A stretch of 64,000 nucleotides of DNA from Sphingomonas sp. IC081. GTDB lineage: Bacteria > Pseudomonadota > Alphaproteobacteria > Sphingomonadales > Sphingomonadaceae. Each line of letters begins with the position of its first letter. The first letter of the stretch is position 1. The stretch lies in NCBI RefSeq assembly GCF_006874585.1, contig NZ_CP029761.1, forward strand, positions 1,127,001-1,191,000, written 5' to 3'. Below, in pieces: positions 43,035 through 52,486 of this stretch. The position numbers and the translations under genes were made by a program. Below the pieces are notes generated by a model. It was not told where the DNA came from and did not search any database. It saw only the letters and a program-made list of their open reading frames with translations.

Positions 43035-43523
43035 TCAGCCGCGGCTGACGTTGTCGTAGATGCGGTTGAGATAGTCCCGCATCTGTTCGACTTCCGCGTC
43101 CGAAAAGCCGGCGAACATCCGGCCCTCGGCTTCGGCGGCGATCAACCCGAGCTTTTCGAGCAGCGGATGCGCGGCATCGGTGACGTAGACCGAACGCGCG
43201 CGGCGGTCGTCCCGGCGGTCGCGCCGTTCGAGCAGGCCGTCGGCGCAGAGGCGGTCGATCAGGCGGCCGGCGGAGGCCTCCGACATCTCCAGATATTCGG
43301 CGACGGTGCGCTGGGTCGATCCGGGATAGCGCGCAACCACCGCGATCATCGCCCATTGCGAGCGGGTGACGTTGAGTTCGGTGACGAGCCGGTCGAAATT
43401 GTTGCGCTGCAGGCGGGCGATCACCGTCAAGCGCAGGCTCACCTGGCGGCGCGGGCTCTCGGTCTTGTCGTTGAGGACATTGCCCAGTTTGCCCGTCAGT
43501 TTGTCTTCCGCCTCGGTTGCCAC
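43035..43523 (-). CDS. MarR-family transcriptional regulator
   Basis: 162 residues from GTG 43523 (site aaggag). The winged helix-turn-helix spans residues 45-125 (NVTRSQWAMIAVVARYPGST ... YLEMSEASAGRLIDRL, wing ERRDRRDDRRARSVYVTD). The gene lies 20 bases after the thiolase stop on the same strand, so thiolase and regulator are one transcript. It probably controls that operon and the divergent MFS gene through the palindrome at 44918. Confidence 0.88.
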   Translation of the reverse strand: MATEAEDKLTGKLGNVLNDKTESPRRQVSLRLTVIARLQRNNFDRLVTELNVTRSQWAMIAVVARYPGSTQRTVAEYLEMSEASAGRLIDRLCADGLLERRDRRDDRRARSVYVTDAAHPLLEKLGLIAAEAEGRMFAGFSDAEVEQMRDYLNRIYDNVSRG

Positions 43524-43543
43524 ATGTATCTCCTTGTAATGAC

Positions 43544-44797
43544 TTAAATTCGCTCGATGATCACGGCAGGGGCCATACCGCCCGCCGCGCACATCGTCAC
43601 CAGTCCATAACGCCCGCCGCTGCGTTCCAGTTCGTCGAGCGCGGTGCCGATCAGGATCGCCCCGGTCGCGCCGATCGGGTGGCCCAGCGCGATCGAGCCG
43701 CCATTGGGGTTCACCTTGGCGCGGTCGAGATCGAGATCGCGGATGAGTTTCTCGACCACGACGGCAAACGCCTCGTTCACCTCCCAGACGTCGATCTGGT
43801 CCTTGGTAAGACCCGCCTTGGCGAGCACCTTCCTTGCCGCCGGGACCGGGCCGTTGAGCATCAGGGTCGGGCAGTCGCCGGTCTCGGCCATGGCGACGAT
43901 GCGCGCGCGCGGCTTGAGGCCATGCTTCTCGGCATAGTCCTTCGAGGCGAGCAGGATCGCCGAGGCGCCGTCGACCACGCCCGAGGAAATGCCGACGTGG
44001 TGGACCGGCTTGACGTCGAGGTCCGGGTAGACCTGGTGGACGAGTTCCAGATAGGTCTTGCCGCCGGGGGCGGAGGGCATGGCGTAGAACATCTCGAACG
44101 CGGGCTTGAGCTGGGCGAGGCTTTCGGCGGTGGTGTCGGGGCGGGGATATTCCTCGTGGTCGAGGATCACGTTGCCGTCATCGTCCTTCACCGCGATGGT
44201 GGACCGCGCGAAGCGGCCCTCGGCGATGGCAAGGGCGGCGCGGCGCTGGCTTTCGGCGCCGAGCGCTTCCAGTTCCGCGCGGCTGATGCCCTCCATTGCC
44301 GCGATTGCATCGGCGGCAACGCCCTGGTTGGTCTGCGGGTGCTTGGCCTGGAGGCGGGGATTGCCCGCGCCCATGCCGGCGCTGCCGAGCCCGGCCTCGC
44401 GCATCTTCATGCCGTGGGCATTGGCGTAGGAGAGCATGTCCATGCCGCCCGCCACCATCAGGTCCGACATGCCCGACATGATCATCGCGGCGGCGAGGTT
44501 GGTGGCGGTGATGCTCGATCCGCAGAAGCGGTTGAGCGTGACGCCGCCTGCCTTGACGTCATACCCCGCATCGAGCGCGGCCATGCGGCCGATGTCGCCG
44601 CCTTGCAGGCCGATGGCTGCGGACACGCCCCAGATTACGTCGTCGACGTCGGCGGTGTCGAAGCCGTTGCGCTCCTTCAGGGCGGCCAGCACGGTGGCCG
44701 ACAAATGCTCGGGGTGCATCTGCGAAAGGGCTCCCTTGCCCATCTTGCCGATGCTGCGCGGGGTGCGCACGGTGTCGATGATCCAGGCTTCGCTCAC
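43544..44797 (-). CDS. Thiolase (acetyl-CoA acetyltransferase family)
   Basis: 417 residues from GTG 44797 (site gaggag, 8 bases). The acylated cysteine is in NRFCGSSITATNLAA (near residue 90), the basic His in ALGHPIGATGA (near 370) and the second Cys in TMCAAGGMAPAVI (near 402). It splits or joins 3-ketoacyl-CoA and acetyl-CoA. In this region it would close a beta-oxidation cycle with the acyl-CoA dehydrogenase and hydratases 13 kb away, though they are not in one operon. Confidence 0.93.
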   Translation of the reverse strand: MSEAWIIDTVRTPRSIGKMGKGALSQMHPEHLSATVLAALKERNGFDTADVDDVIWGVSAAIGLQGGDIGRMAALDAGYDVKAGGVTLNRFCGSSITATNLAAAMIMSGMSDLMVAGGMDMLSYANAHGMKMREAGLGSAGMGAGNPRLQAKHPQTNQGVAADAIAAMEGISRAELEALGAESQRRAALAIAEGRFARSTIAVKDDDGNVILDHEEYPRPDTTAESLAQLKPAFEMFYAMPSAPGGKTYLELVHQVYPDLDVKPVHHVGISSGVVDGASAILLASKDYAEKHGLKPRARIVAMAETGDCPTLMLNGPVPAARKVLAKAGLTKDQIDVWEVNEAFAVVVEKLIRDLDLDRAKVNPNGGSIALGHPIGATGAILIGTALDELERSGGRYGLVTMCAAGGMAPAVIIERI

Positions 44798-44917
44798 GGT
44801 CGGATCTCCTCAATGTCCCGGGCAGGCGCGCGATCTGTCGAGGCGCCTTTTGCCGAGGTCATGCTGGCAGGTCCGGGGAATTGCAATTGGAGGGGGGTGT
44901 CCTATCGCAGCGGCGAT

Positions 44918-44935
44918 TGCTTTCAGATGAAAGCA
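44918..44935. promoter_or_regulatory. Candidate MarR operator, palindrome in the thiolase/MFS gap
   Basis: TGCTTTC-AGAT-GAAAGCA is a perfect 7-base inverted repeat with a 4-base spacer, the size and shape of typical MarR-family sites. It lies in the 270-base divergent gap between the thiolase-marR operon and the MFS gene. Binding by the local MarR protein is inferred. Confidence 0.45.
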
Positions 44936-45067
44936 TATCGGATTTCGTGCCTGCCGCGTCAACCTCTCCGGCCAGGCGATGGATCGCGCGGGCGCAGTGG
45001 CTGTGCTTGACGCTGACCGCGCCGCGGACACAGTCAGGAGCCAAGGGGCAGGACGAAGGGAAAGAGC

Positions 45068-46765
45068 GTGTCGGACAACAGCGCGCCGAACGGGGAAGAG
45101 GGCGCTTCATCGCCGGAGAACGGTTCGCCGGGCGGTGCCTTCGCCCCCTTGCGCGAGCGAACCTTCCGCCGGATCTGGACGGCCAGCCTGTTCTCCAATT
45201 TCGGCCAGCTTTTCCTGGGTGTCGGGGCGGCCTGGGAAATGACCAGGCTCACCAGTTCGGCCGAAATGGTGGCGCTGGTGCAGAGCGCGATGATGCTGCC
45301 GCTGGTGGTGGTCACGCTCCCGGCAGGCGCCATTGCCGACATGTTCGACCGCCGCCGCATCGCCATGAGCGGGCTTGCCTTCAGCGCGGTCTGCGCCGCG
45401 ATGCTGGCGGCGATCGCTTTCCTCGATCTGGTGACGGGCACGATGCTGCTGCTGTTCTGTGCGCTGATCGGTGCCGGCGTGGCGCTCTATTCGCCGTCGT
45501 GGCAGGCCTCGATCCCGGAGCAGGTCTCGCGCGGGCACTTGCCGGCCGCGGTGGCGCTGGGGACGATCAGCTACAATGTCGCGCGCAGTTTCGGCCCGGC
45601 GCTGGGCGGATTGATCGTGGTTGCCTATGGCGCGCGCGCGGTTTTCGGGATGACCGCGTTGCTCTATCTGCCGCTGTTCTTCGCGTTTTTCCTCTGGCAG
45701 CGACGGCACGTGCCATCGCGCCTGCCGCCCGAGCGCATGGACCGCGCGATGCTGGGCGGGGCGCGTTACGCGCTGCACGCCCCGGCGATCCGGACCGCGC
45801 TGCTGCGGGTCTTCGCGTTCGGCCTGTCGACCGCGACCGCTTCGGCGCTGGCGCCGCTGATCGCGCGCGACATGCTGCGCGGCGATGCGGCGACCTATGG
45901 CCTGCTGCTTGGCGCGCAGGGGGTGGGGGCGGTGACGGGGGCGCTGTTCGTCAGCCGCATTCGCGAGATGATCTCCACCGAATGGGCGGTGCGCCTGTTC
46001 GCCATCGGCACCGGCGCGGCGCTTGCCGTCATCGGCTTCAGCCACGAGGCCATGCTGACGTGCGCGGCTTTTCTGGTGGTCGGCGCCTGCAACATCCTGA
46101 CCATCGCGATGATCAACGTGACCGTGCAGCTTTCCGCCCCGCGCTGGGTGACGGCGCGGGCGCTGTCGCTGTTTTCCTCGGCGATCACGGCCGGGATCGG
46201 CATCGGCGCATGGGTCTGGGGGCAGGTCGCGCAGCAGACCGGGGTGGGCCATGCCTTGCTGGTGTCCGGCATGGCGGTCGGCGCGACGGCCCTGCTCGGT
46301 CTTGTCCTGCCGATTGCGCGCGAGGGGGCGAGCGGAACTTCGGAAATTCCGCTGGGCAATGAGCCCGAGGTCGGCATGGCGCTGACCTTGCGGTCCGGTC
46401 CGGTGGTGATCGAGGTCGACTACGACGTCGATCCCGCCCACGCGCGGGACTTCTATGCGGCGATGATGAAGATGCAGTCGATGCGCAAGCGCAACGGCGG
46501 TTTCGCCTGGTCCATCGCCCGCGACATCGCCGATCCCGCGCTCTGGACCGAGCGGTATCATTGCCCCACCTGGGGCGATTACCTGCGGCTGCGCGATCGC
46601 TTCACCGAGGCCGATCTGGCGGTGCAGGCCGCCGCCGATGCCTTCCACCGGCGGGGGGAGGGAAGCCGGGTGCGGCGCCAGCTGGAACGGCCGTTCGGAT
46701 CGGTGCGCTGGAAGGCGGAATCCTACGATCCCCGGCAGGAAACGACGGGCTGGATCGCGCCCTGA
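45068..46765 (+). CDS. MFS_3-type transporter with C-terminal ABM-like domain
   Basis: 565 residues from GTG 45068 (site aagggaaag). Residues 1-425 form a major-facilitator permease (10-12 helices, with DMFDRRRIAMSG as the loop 2-3 signature). Residues 435-565 form a soluble domain beginning VVIEVDYDVDPAHARDFYAA, similar to the monooxygenase-like domain usually fused to this exporter family. Such proteins export siderophores, drugs or metabolites. It is divergent from the thiolase-marR operon and may remove a toxic intermediate. Confidence 0.85.
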   Translation: MSDNSAPNGEEGASSPENGSPGGAFAPLRERTFRRIWTASLFSNFGQLFLGVGAAWEMTRLTSSAEMVALVQSAMMLPLVVVTLPAGAIADMFDRRRIAMSGLAFSAVCAAMLAAIAFLDLVTGTMLLLFCALIGAGVALYSPSWQASIPEQVSRGHLPAAVALGTISYNVARSFGPALGGLIVVAYGARAVFGMTALLYLPLFFAFFLWQRRHVPSRLPPERMDRAMLGGARYALHAPAIRTALLRVFAFGLSTATASALAPLIARDMLRGDAATYGLLLGAQGVGAVTGALFVSRIREMISTEWAVRLFAIGTGAALAVIGFSHEAMLTCAAFLVVGACNILTIAMINVTVQLSAPRWVTARALSLFSSAITAGIGIGAWVWGQVAQQTGVGHALLVSGMAVGATALLGLVLPIAREGASGTSEIPLGNEPEVGMALTLRSGPVVIEVDYDVDPAHARDFYAAMMKMQSMRKRNGGFAWSIARDIADPALWTERYHCPTWGDYLRLRDRFTEADLAVQAAADAFHRRGEGSRVRRQLERPFGSVRWKAESYDPRQETTGWIAP

Positions 46766-46836
46766 GCGTTCCCATCCGGGGATTGTCGCAGCCGTGAGGG
46801 GCAGGCGAAATGACGCAAGGACCGGGAGAGAAGCGA

Positions 46837-47874
46837 ATGCAGGACAGGATCTGGCGCGTGGTGCAATGGGCCACGGGCAACATTGGCAGCCGCGCGCTGC
46901 GCACGGTGATCGAGCATCCGCGCATGGAGCTGGTGGGCCTGTGGGTCTCCTCGCCCGGCAAGATCGGCAAGGATGCCGGCGCGCTTTGCGGGCTGCCGGC
47001 AACCGGGGTGACGGCGACCGGTTCGCTGGAGGACATCGTCAGGCTCGATGCCGACTGCGTGCTCTACATGCGGCAGGGCACCGACTGGGACGAGCTTTGC
47101 GCGCTGCTGGAATCGGGCAAGAACGTTGTCACCACGCGCGGTGACTTCCACAATCCGCGGCTGATGGACAAGGACCTGCGCGCCCGCATCGAGGCGGCCT
47201 GCGCCAGGGGCGGCGTCTCGATCTATTCCACCGGATCGAGCCCGGGCTTCGTCACCGAGGCGCTGGCCATTCCCTTGCTCTCGCTGGAGCGCCGCCACGG
47301 CGTGCTGACCATCGACGAAGATGCCGACGTCTCCAGTCGCGATTCGCCCGAGATGCTGTTCCAGGTCATGGGCTTCGGGGCCGAAATGGCGCCGTTCGAC
47401 CAGCGCCGGGCCGAGCATCTGAAAGGCGATTTCGGCAGCTCGCTCTCGCAGGTGGCCGATGCCATGGGGCTGGAGATCGATGCGGTGGAGGCGTTCGGCG
47501 AGCTCTCGGCCACGCGCAAGGACCTGACCATCGCCGCAGGGACCGTGCCGGCGGGGACGGTCGGGGCGATGCGCACGACGATCACCTGTCTGCACAAGGG
47601 CGAGCCGGTCATGCGGTTTCGCGCCAACTGGTACGTCACCACCGATATCGAGCAGGACTGGGATCTGCGGGAATCGGGCTGGCGGGTCACGACCGGCGGC
47701 GATGCGCCGGTGCGCATGGAGATCACCTTCCCGGTCGCGCCCGAGGACTATGCGGCCTTCACGCCGGGGCTCACCGCGCACCGCCCGGTCAATGCGATCC
47801 CGGCCGTCTGTGCCGCGCCGCCGGGGATCAGGACGACCGTGGACCTGCCACAGATCGTCCCGATCTTCGCCTGA
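46837..47874 (+). CDS. Dihydrodipicolinate-reductase-like NAD(P)-binding protein
   Basis: 345 residues from ATG 46837 (site gggagag); ATG 46810 is an alternative with gagggg. The N-terminal Rossmann fold has RVVQWATGNIGSRALR, and the family motif STGSSPGFVTEALAIPL follows near residue 145. Members include 2,4-diaminopentanoate dehydrogenase and many uncharacterised proteins near catabolic genes in mycobacteria and sphingomonads; it is not DapB itself. Probably an oxidoreductase with NAD(P); the substrate is unknown. It ends one base from the convergent efflux gene. Confidence 0.8.
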   Translation: MQDRIWRVVQWATGNIGSRALRTVIEHPRMELVGLWVSSPGKIGKDAGALCGLPATGVTATGSLEDIVRLDADCVLYMRQGTDWDELCALLESGKNVVTTRGDFHNPRLMDKDLRARIEAACARGGVSIYSTGSSPGFVTEALAIPLLSLERRHGVLTIDEDADVSSRDSPEMLFQVMGFGAEMAPFDQRRAEHLKGDFGSSLSQVADAMGLEIDAVEAFGELSATRKDLTIAAGTVPAGTVGAMRTTITCLHKGEPVMRFRANWYVTTDIEQDWDLRESGWRVTTGGDAPVRMEITFPVAPEDYAAFTPGLTAHRPVNAIPAVCAAPPGIRTTVDLPQIVPIFA

Positions 47875-47875
47875 C

Positions 47876-49285
47876 TTACGGCTGGGCGGGTGCGGTCGCC
47901 TGATCGCCGCCGAGCACGCGGTAGAGCGTCACGCGGTTGCTGGCGACGGCGAGGCGCACCGCGATTTCCTGCTTGCGCGCGGTGTAGAGGCTGCGCTGCG
48001 CGTCGAGGTTGTCGAGCGAGCTGGAGATGCCCTGCTTGTAGCTGGCCTCGGTCAGCTTCGCAGTGTCGCTGGCGGCGTTCGAATAGGCGCTGGCGGCGCG
48101 CAGGCGCTCGTCCAGGGTGCCCTGATCGGCAAGGGCATCGGCCACTTCGCTGAACGCGGTCTGGATCGACTTCTCGTAAGTCGCCAGCGCCGCATCGCGC
48201 CTGGCTTTCGAGACGTCGACATTGGCCGCCTTGCCGCCGGCGTTGAAGATCGTCCAGCTGGCATCCGCGCCTGCCGTTGCCGAGAACGCGCCCTTGTCGA
48301 ACAGCGAGGACAGCGCGCCGCTGGCAAAGCCGAGCAGGCCGGTGATCGAGATCGAGGGGAACAGCTGCGCCCGCGCCACGCCGATGTCGGCATTGGCGGC
48401 GCGCAGGGCGTATTCGGCTTCCACCACGTCCGGACGGCGGAGCAGGACTTGCGAGCTGGTGCCCGCGGGCAGGACGGCGAGCGAGGCGTTGACCTCGTCG
48501 ATGCCGCCCGGCAGCAGGCTCTGGTCGAAATCGGCGCCGACCAGCAGGCGGATCGCGTTGATGTCCTGCGCCAGCGCGGTCTTCTGTGCGGCGAGGTCGC
48601 CCCTGGCGGTTTCGAGGACCTGTTCCGCTTGCCGAAGGTCCGTGCGCGGGGCGATGCCGCCCTTGAGGCGGGCACCGGTCAGCGTGACCGAGCGTTCGGC
48701 ATTGGCCGCCGTTGCCTCGGCAATCTTCAGCAGATCGCTATCGGCACCGTAGTTGGCCCAGGCCTGCGCGAGATCGGCGACAAGGCCGAGGCGCACGGTG
48801 CGGGCATCGGCTTCGGTCGAGACGGCGGTATCGCGCTGGGCCTGCGTGGCGCTCGCGTACTTGCCGAAGAAATCCAGTTCGAAGCTGGAAATGCCGCCCT
48901 GCAGCGACAGCGCGGTGCTGTCGCCCGAACCGTTCACTTGCGTGCGGGTGCCCGATCCGGTCACGCCGAGCGCGGGGATCTGGTCGGCGCGGGTGACGCG
49001 CACTTGCGCCCGTGCCGCTGCCACATTGGCCGCCGCGACGCGCAAGTCGCGGTTGTTGAGGAGGGCCTGCTCGACCAGCTTCTGCAGGCGCGGGTCGCGG
49101 AAGATTTCCGAATAGGACACCAGCGGCAGGTTTGCCTCACTCTGCGCGAGATAGGCGTCACCCACCGGCCAGGAGGCCGGGGCGGGAAGCTCTGGCTGCA
49201 CGTACTTGGGGGCCATCGAACAGGCGGCAAGCGCCAGCGCGGGCAGGGTGAGCGCCATGCGCTTCAGCATGCGGGCGCGGATCAT
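47876..49285 (-). CDS. RND efflux outer-membrane lipoprotein (NodT/TolC family)
   Basis: 469 residues. N-terminal signal and LAAC lipobox (about C22), then the two OEP repeats with long alpha-helical regions (LVEQALLNNRDLRVAAANVA; ARLKGGIAPRTDLRQAEQVLE). It forms the trimeric outer-membrane exit duct of a tripartite pump. Its ATG overlaps the RND permease stop (ATGA). With the permease and adaptor upstream it makes a complete one-operon pump. Confidence 0.93.
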   Translation of the reverse strand: MIRARMLKRMALTLPALALAACSMAPKYVQPELPAPASWPVGDAYLAQSEANLPLVSYSEIFRDPRLQKLVEQALLNNRDLRVAAANVAAARAQVRVTRADQIPALGVTGSGTRTQVNGSGDSTALSLQGGISSFELDFFGKYASATQAQRDTAVSTEADARTVRLGLVADLAQAWANYGADSDLLKIAEATAANAERSVTLTGARLKGGIAPRTDLRQAEQVLETARGDLAAQKTALAQDINAIRLLVGADFDQSLLPGGIDEVNASLAVLPAGTSSQVLLRRPDVVEAEYALRAANADIGVARAQLFPSISITGLLGFASGALSSLFDKGAFSATAGADASWTIFNAGGKAANVDVSKARRDAALATYEKSIQTAFSEVADALADQGTLDERLRAASAYSNAASDTAKLTEASYKQGISSSLDNLDAQRSLYTARKQEIAVRLAVASNRVTLYRVLGGDQATAPAQP

Positions 49286-52200
49286 GCGGCGTCTCCCTTG
49301 GCGGCGCGGCGATTGCGAAGATAGCGGTGGGCAACGGCCAGGCCTTCGCGGACACTGCGACGAACGATGACGAAGAACAGCGGGATAAAGAAGATCGCCA
49401 GCAGCGTTGCCGTCAGCATGCCGCCGACGACGGCGGTGCCGATGGCGATGCGGCTGTTGGCGCCGGCTCCGCTGGCGACGGCAAGCGGAAGCACGCCGAA
49501 GATGAAGGCGAAGCTGGTCATCAGGATCGGACGCAGGCGGATGCGCGCGGCTTCGAGCGCCGCCTCGATCACGCGCTTGCCCTGCTTTTCGGCCTGTTCG
49601 GCAAACTCGATCATCAGGATCGCGTTCTTGGCGGCAAGGCCCATCGTCGTCAGCAGGCCGATCTGCAGGTAGACGTCGTTCTCCAGTCCGCGCAGCGTCA
49701 CCGCGAGGATCGCGCCCAGCAGGCCGAGCGGGATGATCAGGATCACCGCGATCGGGATCGACCAGCTCTCGTAGAGCGCGGCAAGGCAGAGGAACACCAC
49801 CAGCAGCGACAGCGCGTAAAGGATCGGTCCCTGGCCCGAGGAGAGGCGCTCCTGATAGGACGAGCCGGACCAGGCCACGGCGGTGCCCGGGATCTGGCTG
49901 GCGAGGTCTTCCATGATCTGCATCGCCGTGCCCGAACTGACGCCCGAGGCGGGAGTGCCCGAGAATTCGTAGGCCTGCAGGCCGTTGAAGCGCGACGAGG
50001 TACTGGGCGCGGTCGACCAGCTGATCGACGAGAAGGCCGAGAACGGCGCCATCTGCCCGTCGGTGCCGCGCACGAACCAGCGCGACAGGTCTTCGGGGCG
50101 CGAGCGGAACTGCGCATCGCCCTGGACGTAGACACGCTTGACGCGGCCCTTGTCGAGGAAGTCGTTCACGTAAGTGCCGCCCCAGGCCGTCTGCAGCGTG
50201 GAGTTGGCGTTCGCGGCGGTCAGTCCGTAAGTGGTCAAGGCGCGCGTGTTCATCGCCACCTTGAGCGTGGATACGTCCGGAAGGTCGCTGAGGCGCACGT
50301 TGGTGAGGCGGCTGTCCTCGCCCGCCTTGGCCAGCAGTTCGTCACGGGCCTGCTGGAACTGCGCGCGGGTCATGCCGGAGCGGTTCTGCAGTTCCATGGT
50401 GAAGCCCGCGGACGAGCCGAGGCCGCGGATGGCGCCGGGTACGAGCGTGAAGACCTGGGCGTCGCGCAGCCCGCGGAACGCGCCGTTGGCGCGCTGGACG
50501 ATGGCGGCCGCGGTGTTCTTCGCGCCGGGGCGCTCTTCCCAGTCGACCAGGGTGATGAAGGCGGAGCCGGTGTTCTGGCCCGATGCGCCCATGCCGCCGC
50601 CCGAGAGCGACAGCATCGTCGCGATATTGTGCTTCTCGTAAGTCTGGAAATAGGTCTCGATCTGCTTCTGCACTTCTTCCGTGCGGGTGCGCGGCGAGCC
50701 TGCCGGCAGGCGCCACTGCACCATGATCGTGCCCTGGTCCTCGTTCGGCAGGAAGCCGGTCGGCAGGCGCTGGAACAGCATGAAGGTGGCAACGCAGGCG
50801 ATCGCGAAGAGGGCAAGCCAGCGCCACTTGTGCTGCACCACACGCTCGACGCGGCGGGCATAGGCATCGGTCATGCGCTCGAAGCCGGTATTGAACCCGG
50901 TGTGGAAGCGGTGCCAGAGGCGGCCCAGCCAGGGCAGGTGGCGGTCCACCCAGGTGGGTTCCTCTTCGCCCTGGGTCTTGGGCTTGAGCAGGGTGGCGGT
51001 CAGCGCCGGGCTCAGGATCAGGGCCACCAGCACCGAGAGCACCATGGCAACGACGATCGTCAGCGAGAACTGGCGGTAGATGACGCCGGTCGATCCGCCG
51101 AAGAAGGCCATCGGCAGGAACACCGCCGACAGCACCAGCGCGATGGCGACCAGCGCGACCTGGATTTCCTGCATCGACAGGATCGTCGCCTGCCGGGGCG
51201 TCATGCCCGGGTTTTCCTCAAGCAGTCGCTCGACGTTCTCGACCACGACGATGGCATCGTCGACCAGCAGGCCGATCGCCAGCACCAGGCCGAACAGCGT
51301 GAGCGTGTTGATCGAGAATCCGGCGACGTAGAACACCGCAAAGGTGCCCAGCAGCACGACCGGAACCGCGATCGCGGGGATCAGCGTGGCGCGCCAGCTT
51401 TGCAGGAACACGAACATCACGATCACGACCAGCACGATCGCCTCGAACAGCGACTTCTCGACTTCGGCCACCGAGAGCTTGATGAACGCGGTGGAATCGC
51501 TGCCGTAAGTGTAGTCGAGGCCGTCCGGCATGCCCTTGGCGAGATCGACCATGGCCGACTTGACCCGCTCCGCCGTCGCCAGCGCGTCGGCGCCGGGCGA
51601 GAGCGAGATCGAGATGCCGGCGCCGGGATGGCCGTTGATGCGCATGATGGTGCTGTAGTTCTCCGCGCCGATCTCGACACGGGCGACATCGCCGATGGTC
51701 ACGCTGGAGCCGTCGGTGTTGGTCTTGAGCACGATGGCGCGGAACTGGTCGGCCGTCTGCAGGCGCGAACCGGCGGTGACGATGGCGTCGATCGACTGGT
51801 CCTGCGGCGCGGGAAGGCCGCCGATCTCGCCCGCGGCAACTTCGGTGTTCTGCGCGGTGATGGCCGAGGTCACGTCGCTGGGCATCAGCGAAACCGCCGC
51901 CAGCTTGTTGGGGTCGAGCCAGATGCGCATCGCGTGCGGGGCGCCGAACACGTTGACGTCGCCGACACCCTCGATACGCGAGAGCGGATCCTGGATGTTC
52001 GAGGTCAGGTAGTCGGAAACGTCCTGGTTGGAACGGCCGTTGCTCTTGTCGTAGACGCCGACCATCAAGAGCTGGTCGGGGTTCGACTTGGTAACCGTCA
52101 CGCCCTGGTTTTGCACTGCCTGCGGCAGGCGCGAGAGCGCGGACTGGACCTTGTTCTGGACCTGGACCTGGGCGATGTCGGGATCGGTGCCCTTGGCGAA

Positions 52201-52479
52201 GACCGCGCTGATCGTGGCCTGTCCGCGGTTCGAGGACTGCGACGAGAAGTAGAGCAGGCCGTCGATGCCGGTCAGCTGCTGCTCGATCACCTGGGTGACG
52301 CTGTTCTCGATCGTTTCCGCCGAGGCGCCGTTGTAGGTCGCGCGGATGTTGACCTGGGCCGGGGCGATGTCGGGGTACTGCTCGTTGGGCAGGAAGGCGA
52401 GGGCGCCGAGCCCCGCCATCATCACGATGATGGCAAGGACCCATGCGAAGATCGGCCTGTCGATGAAGATGCGCGACAT
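49282..52479 (-). CDS. RND-family multidrug efflux permease (HAE1/AcrB type)
   Basis: 1065 residues, normal for AcrB-type pumps, with 12 membrane helices (first IFIDRPIFAWVLAIIVMMAG) and two large periplasmic loops. Proton-relay aspartates are present in the GLVLAIGLLVDDAIVVVENV segment of the fourth helix. The family motif PTGFLPNEDQG occurs in the second half. It exports hydrophobic and amphipathic compounds from the inner membrane. It lies 7 bases after the adaptor gene. Confidence 0.96.
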   Translation of the reverse strand: MSRIFIDRPIFAWVLAIIVMMAGLGALAFLPNEQYPDIAPAQVNIRATYNGASAETIENSVTQVIEQQLTGIDGLLYFSSQSSNRGQATISAVFAKGTDPDIAQVQVQNKVQSALSRLPQAVQNQGVTVTKSNPDQLLMVGVYDKSNGRSNQDVSDYLTSNIQDPLSRIEGVGDVNVFGAPHAMRIWLDPNKLAAVSLMPSDVTSAITAQNTEVAAGEIGGLPAPQDQSIDAIVTAGSRLQTADQFRAIVLKTNTDGSSVTIGDVARVEIGAENYSTIMRINGHPGAGISISLSPGADALATAERVKSAMVDLAKGMPDGLDYTYGSDSTAFIKLSVAEVEKSLFEAIVLVVIVMFVFLQSWRATLIPAIAVPVVLLGTFAVFYVAGFSINTLTLFGLVLAIGLLVDDAIVVVENVERLLEENPGMTPRQATILSMQEIQVALVAIALVLSAVFLPMAFFGGSTGVIYRQFSLTIVVAMVLSVLVALILSPALTATLLKPKTQGEEEPTWVDRHLPWLGRLWHRFHTGFNTGFERMTDAYARRVERVVQHKWRWLALFAIACVATFMLFQRLPTGFLPNEDQGTIMVQWRLPAGSPRTRTEEVQKQIETYFQTYEKHNIATMLSLSGGGMGASGQNTGSAFITLVDWEERPGAKNTAAAIVQRANGAFRGLRDAQVFTLVPGAIRGLGSSAGFTMELQNRSGMTRAQFQQARDELLAKAGEDSRLTNVRLSDLPDVSTLKVAMNTRALTTYGLTAANANSTLQTAWGGTYVNDFLDKGRVKRVYVQGDAQFRSRPEDLSRWFVRGTDGQMAPFSAFSSISWSTAPSTSSRFNGLQAYEFSGTPASGVSSGTAMQIMEDLASQIPGTAVAWSGSSYQERLSSGQGPILYALSLLVVFLCLAALYESWSIPIAVILIIPLGLLGAILAVTLRGLENDVYLQIGLLTTMGLAAKNAILMIEFAEQAEKQGKRVIEAALEAARIRLRPILMTSFAFIFGVLPLAVASGAGANSRIAIGTAVVGGMLTATLLAIFFIPLFFVIVRRSVREGLAVAHRYLRNRRAAKGDAA

Positions 52480-52486
52480 GGGAGGA

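Noticed and set aside
45107..47002. A 631-residue minus-strand frame opposite the MFS gene
   Set aside because: Low-complexity Arg/Ala/His composition and no recognisable domain.
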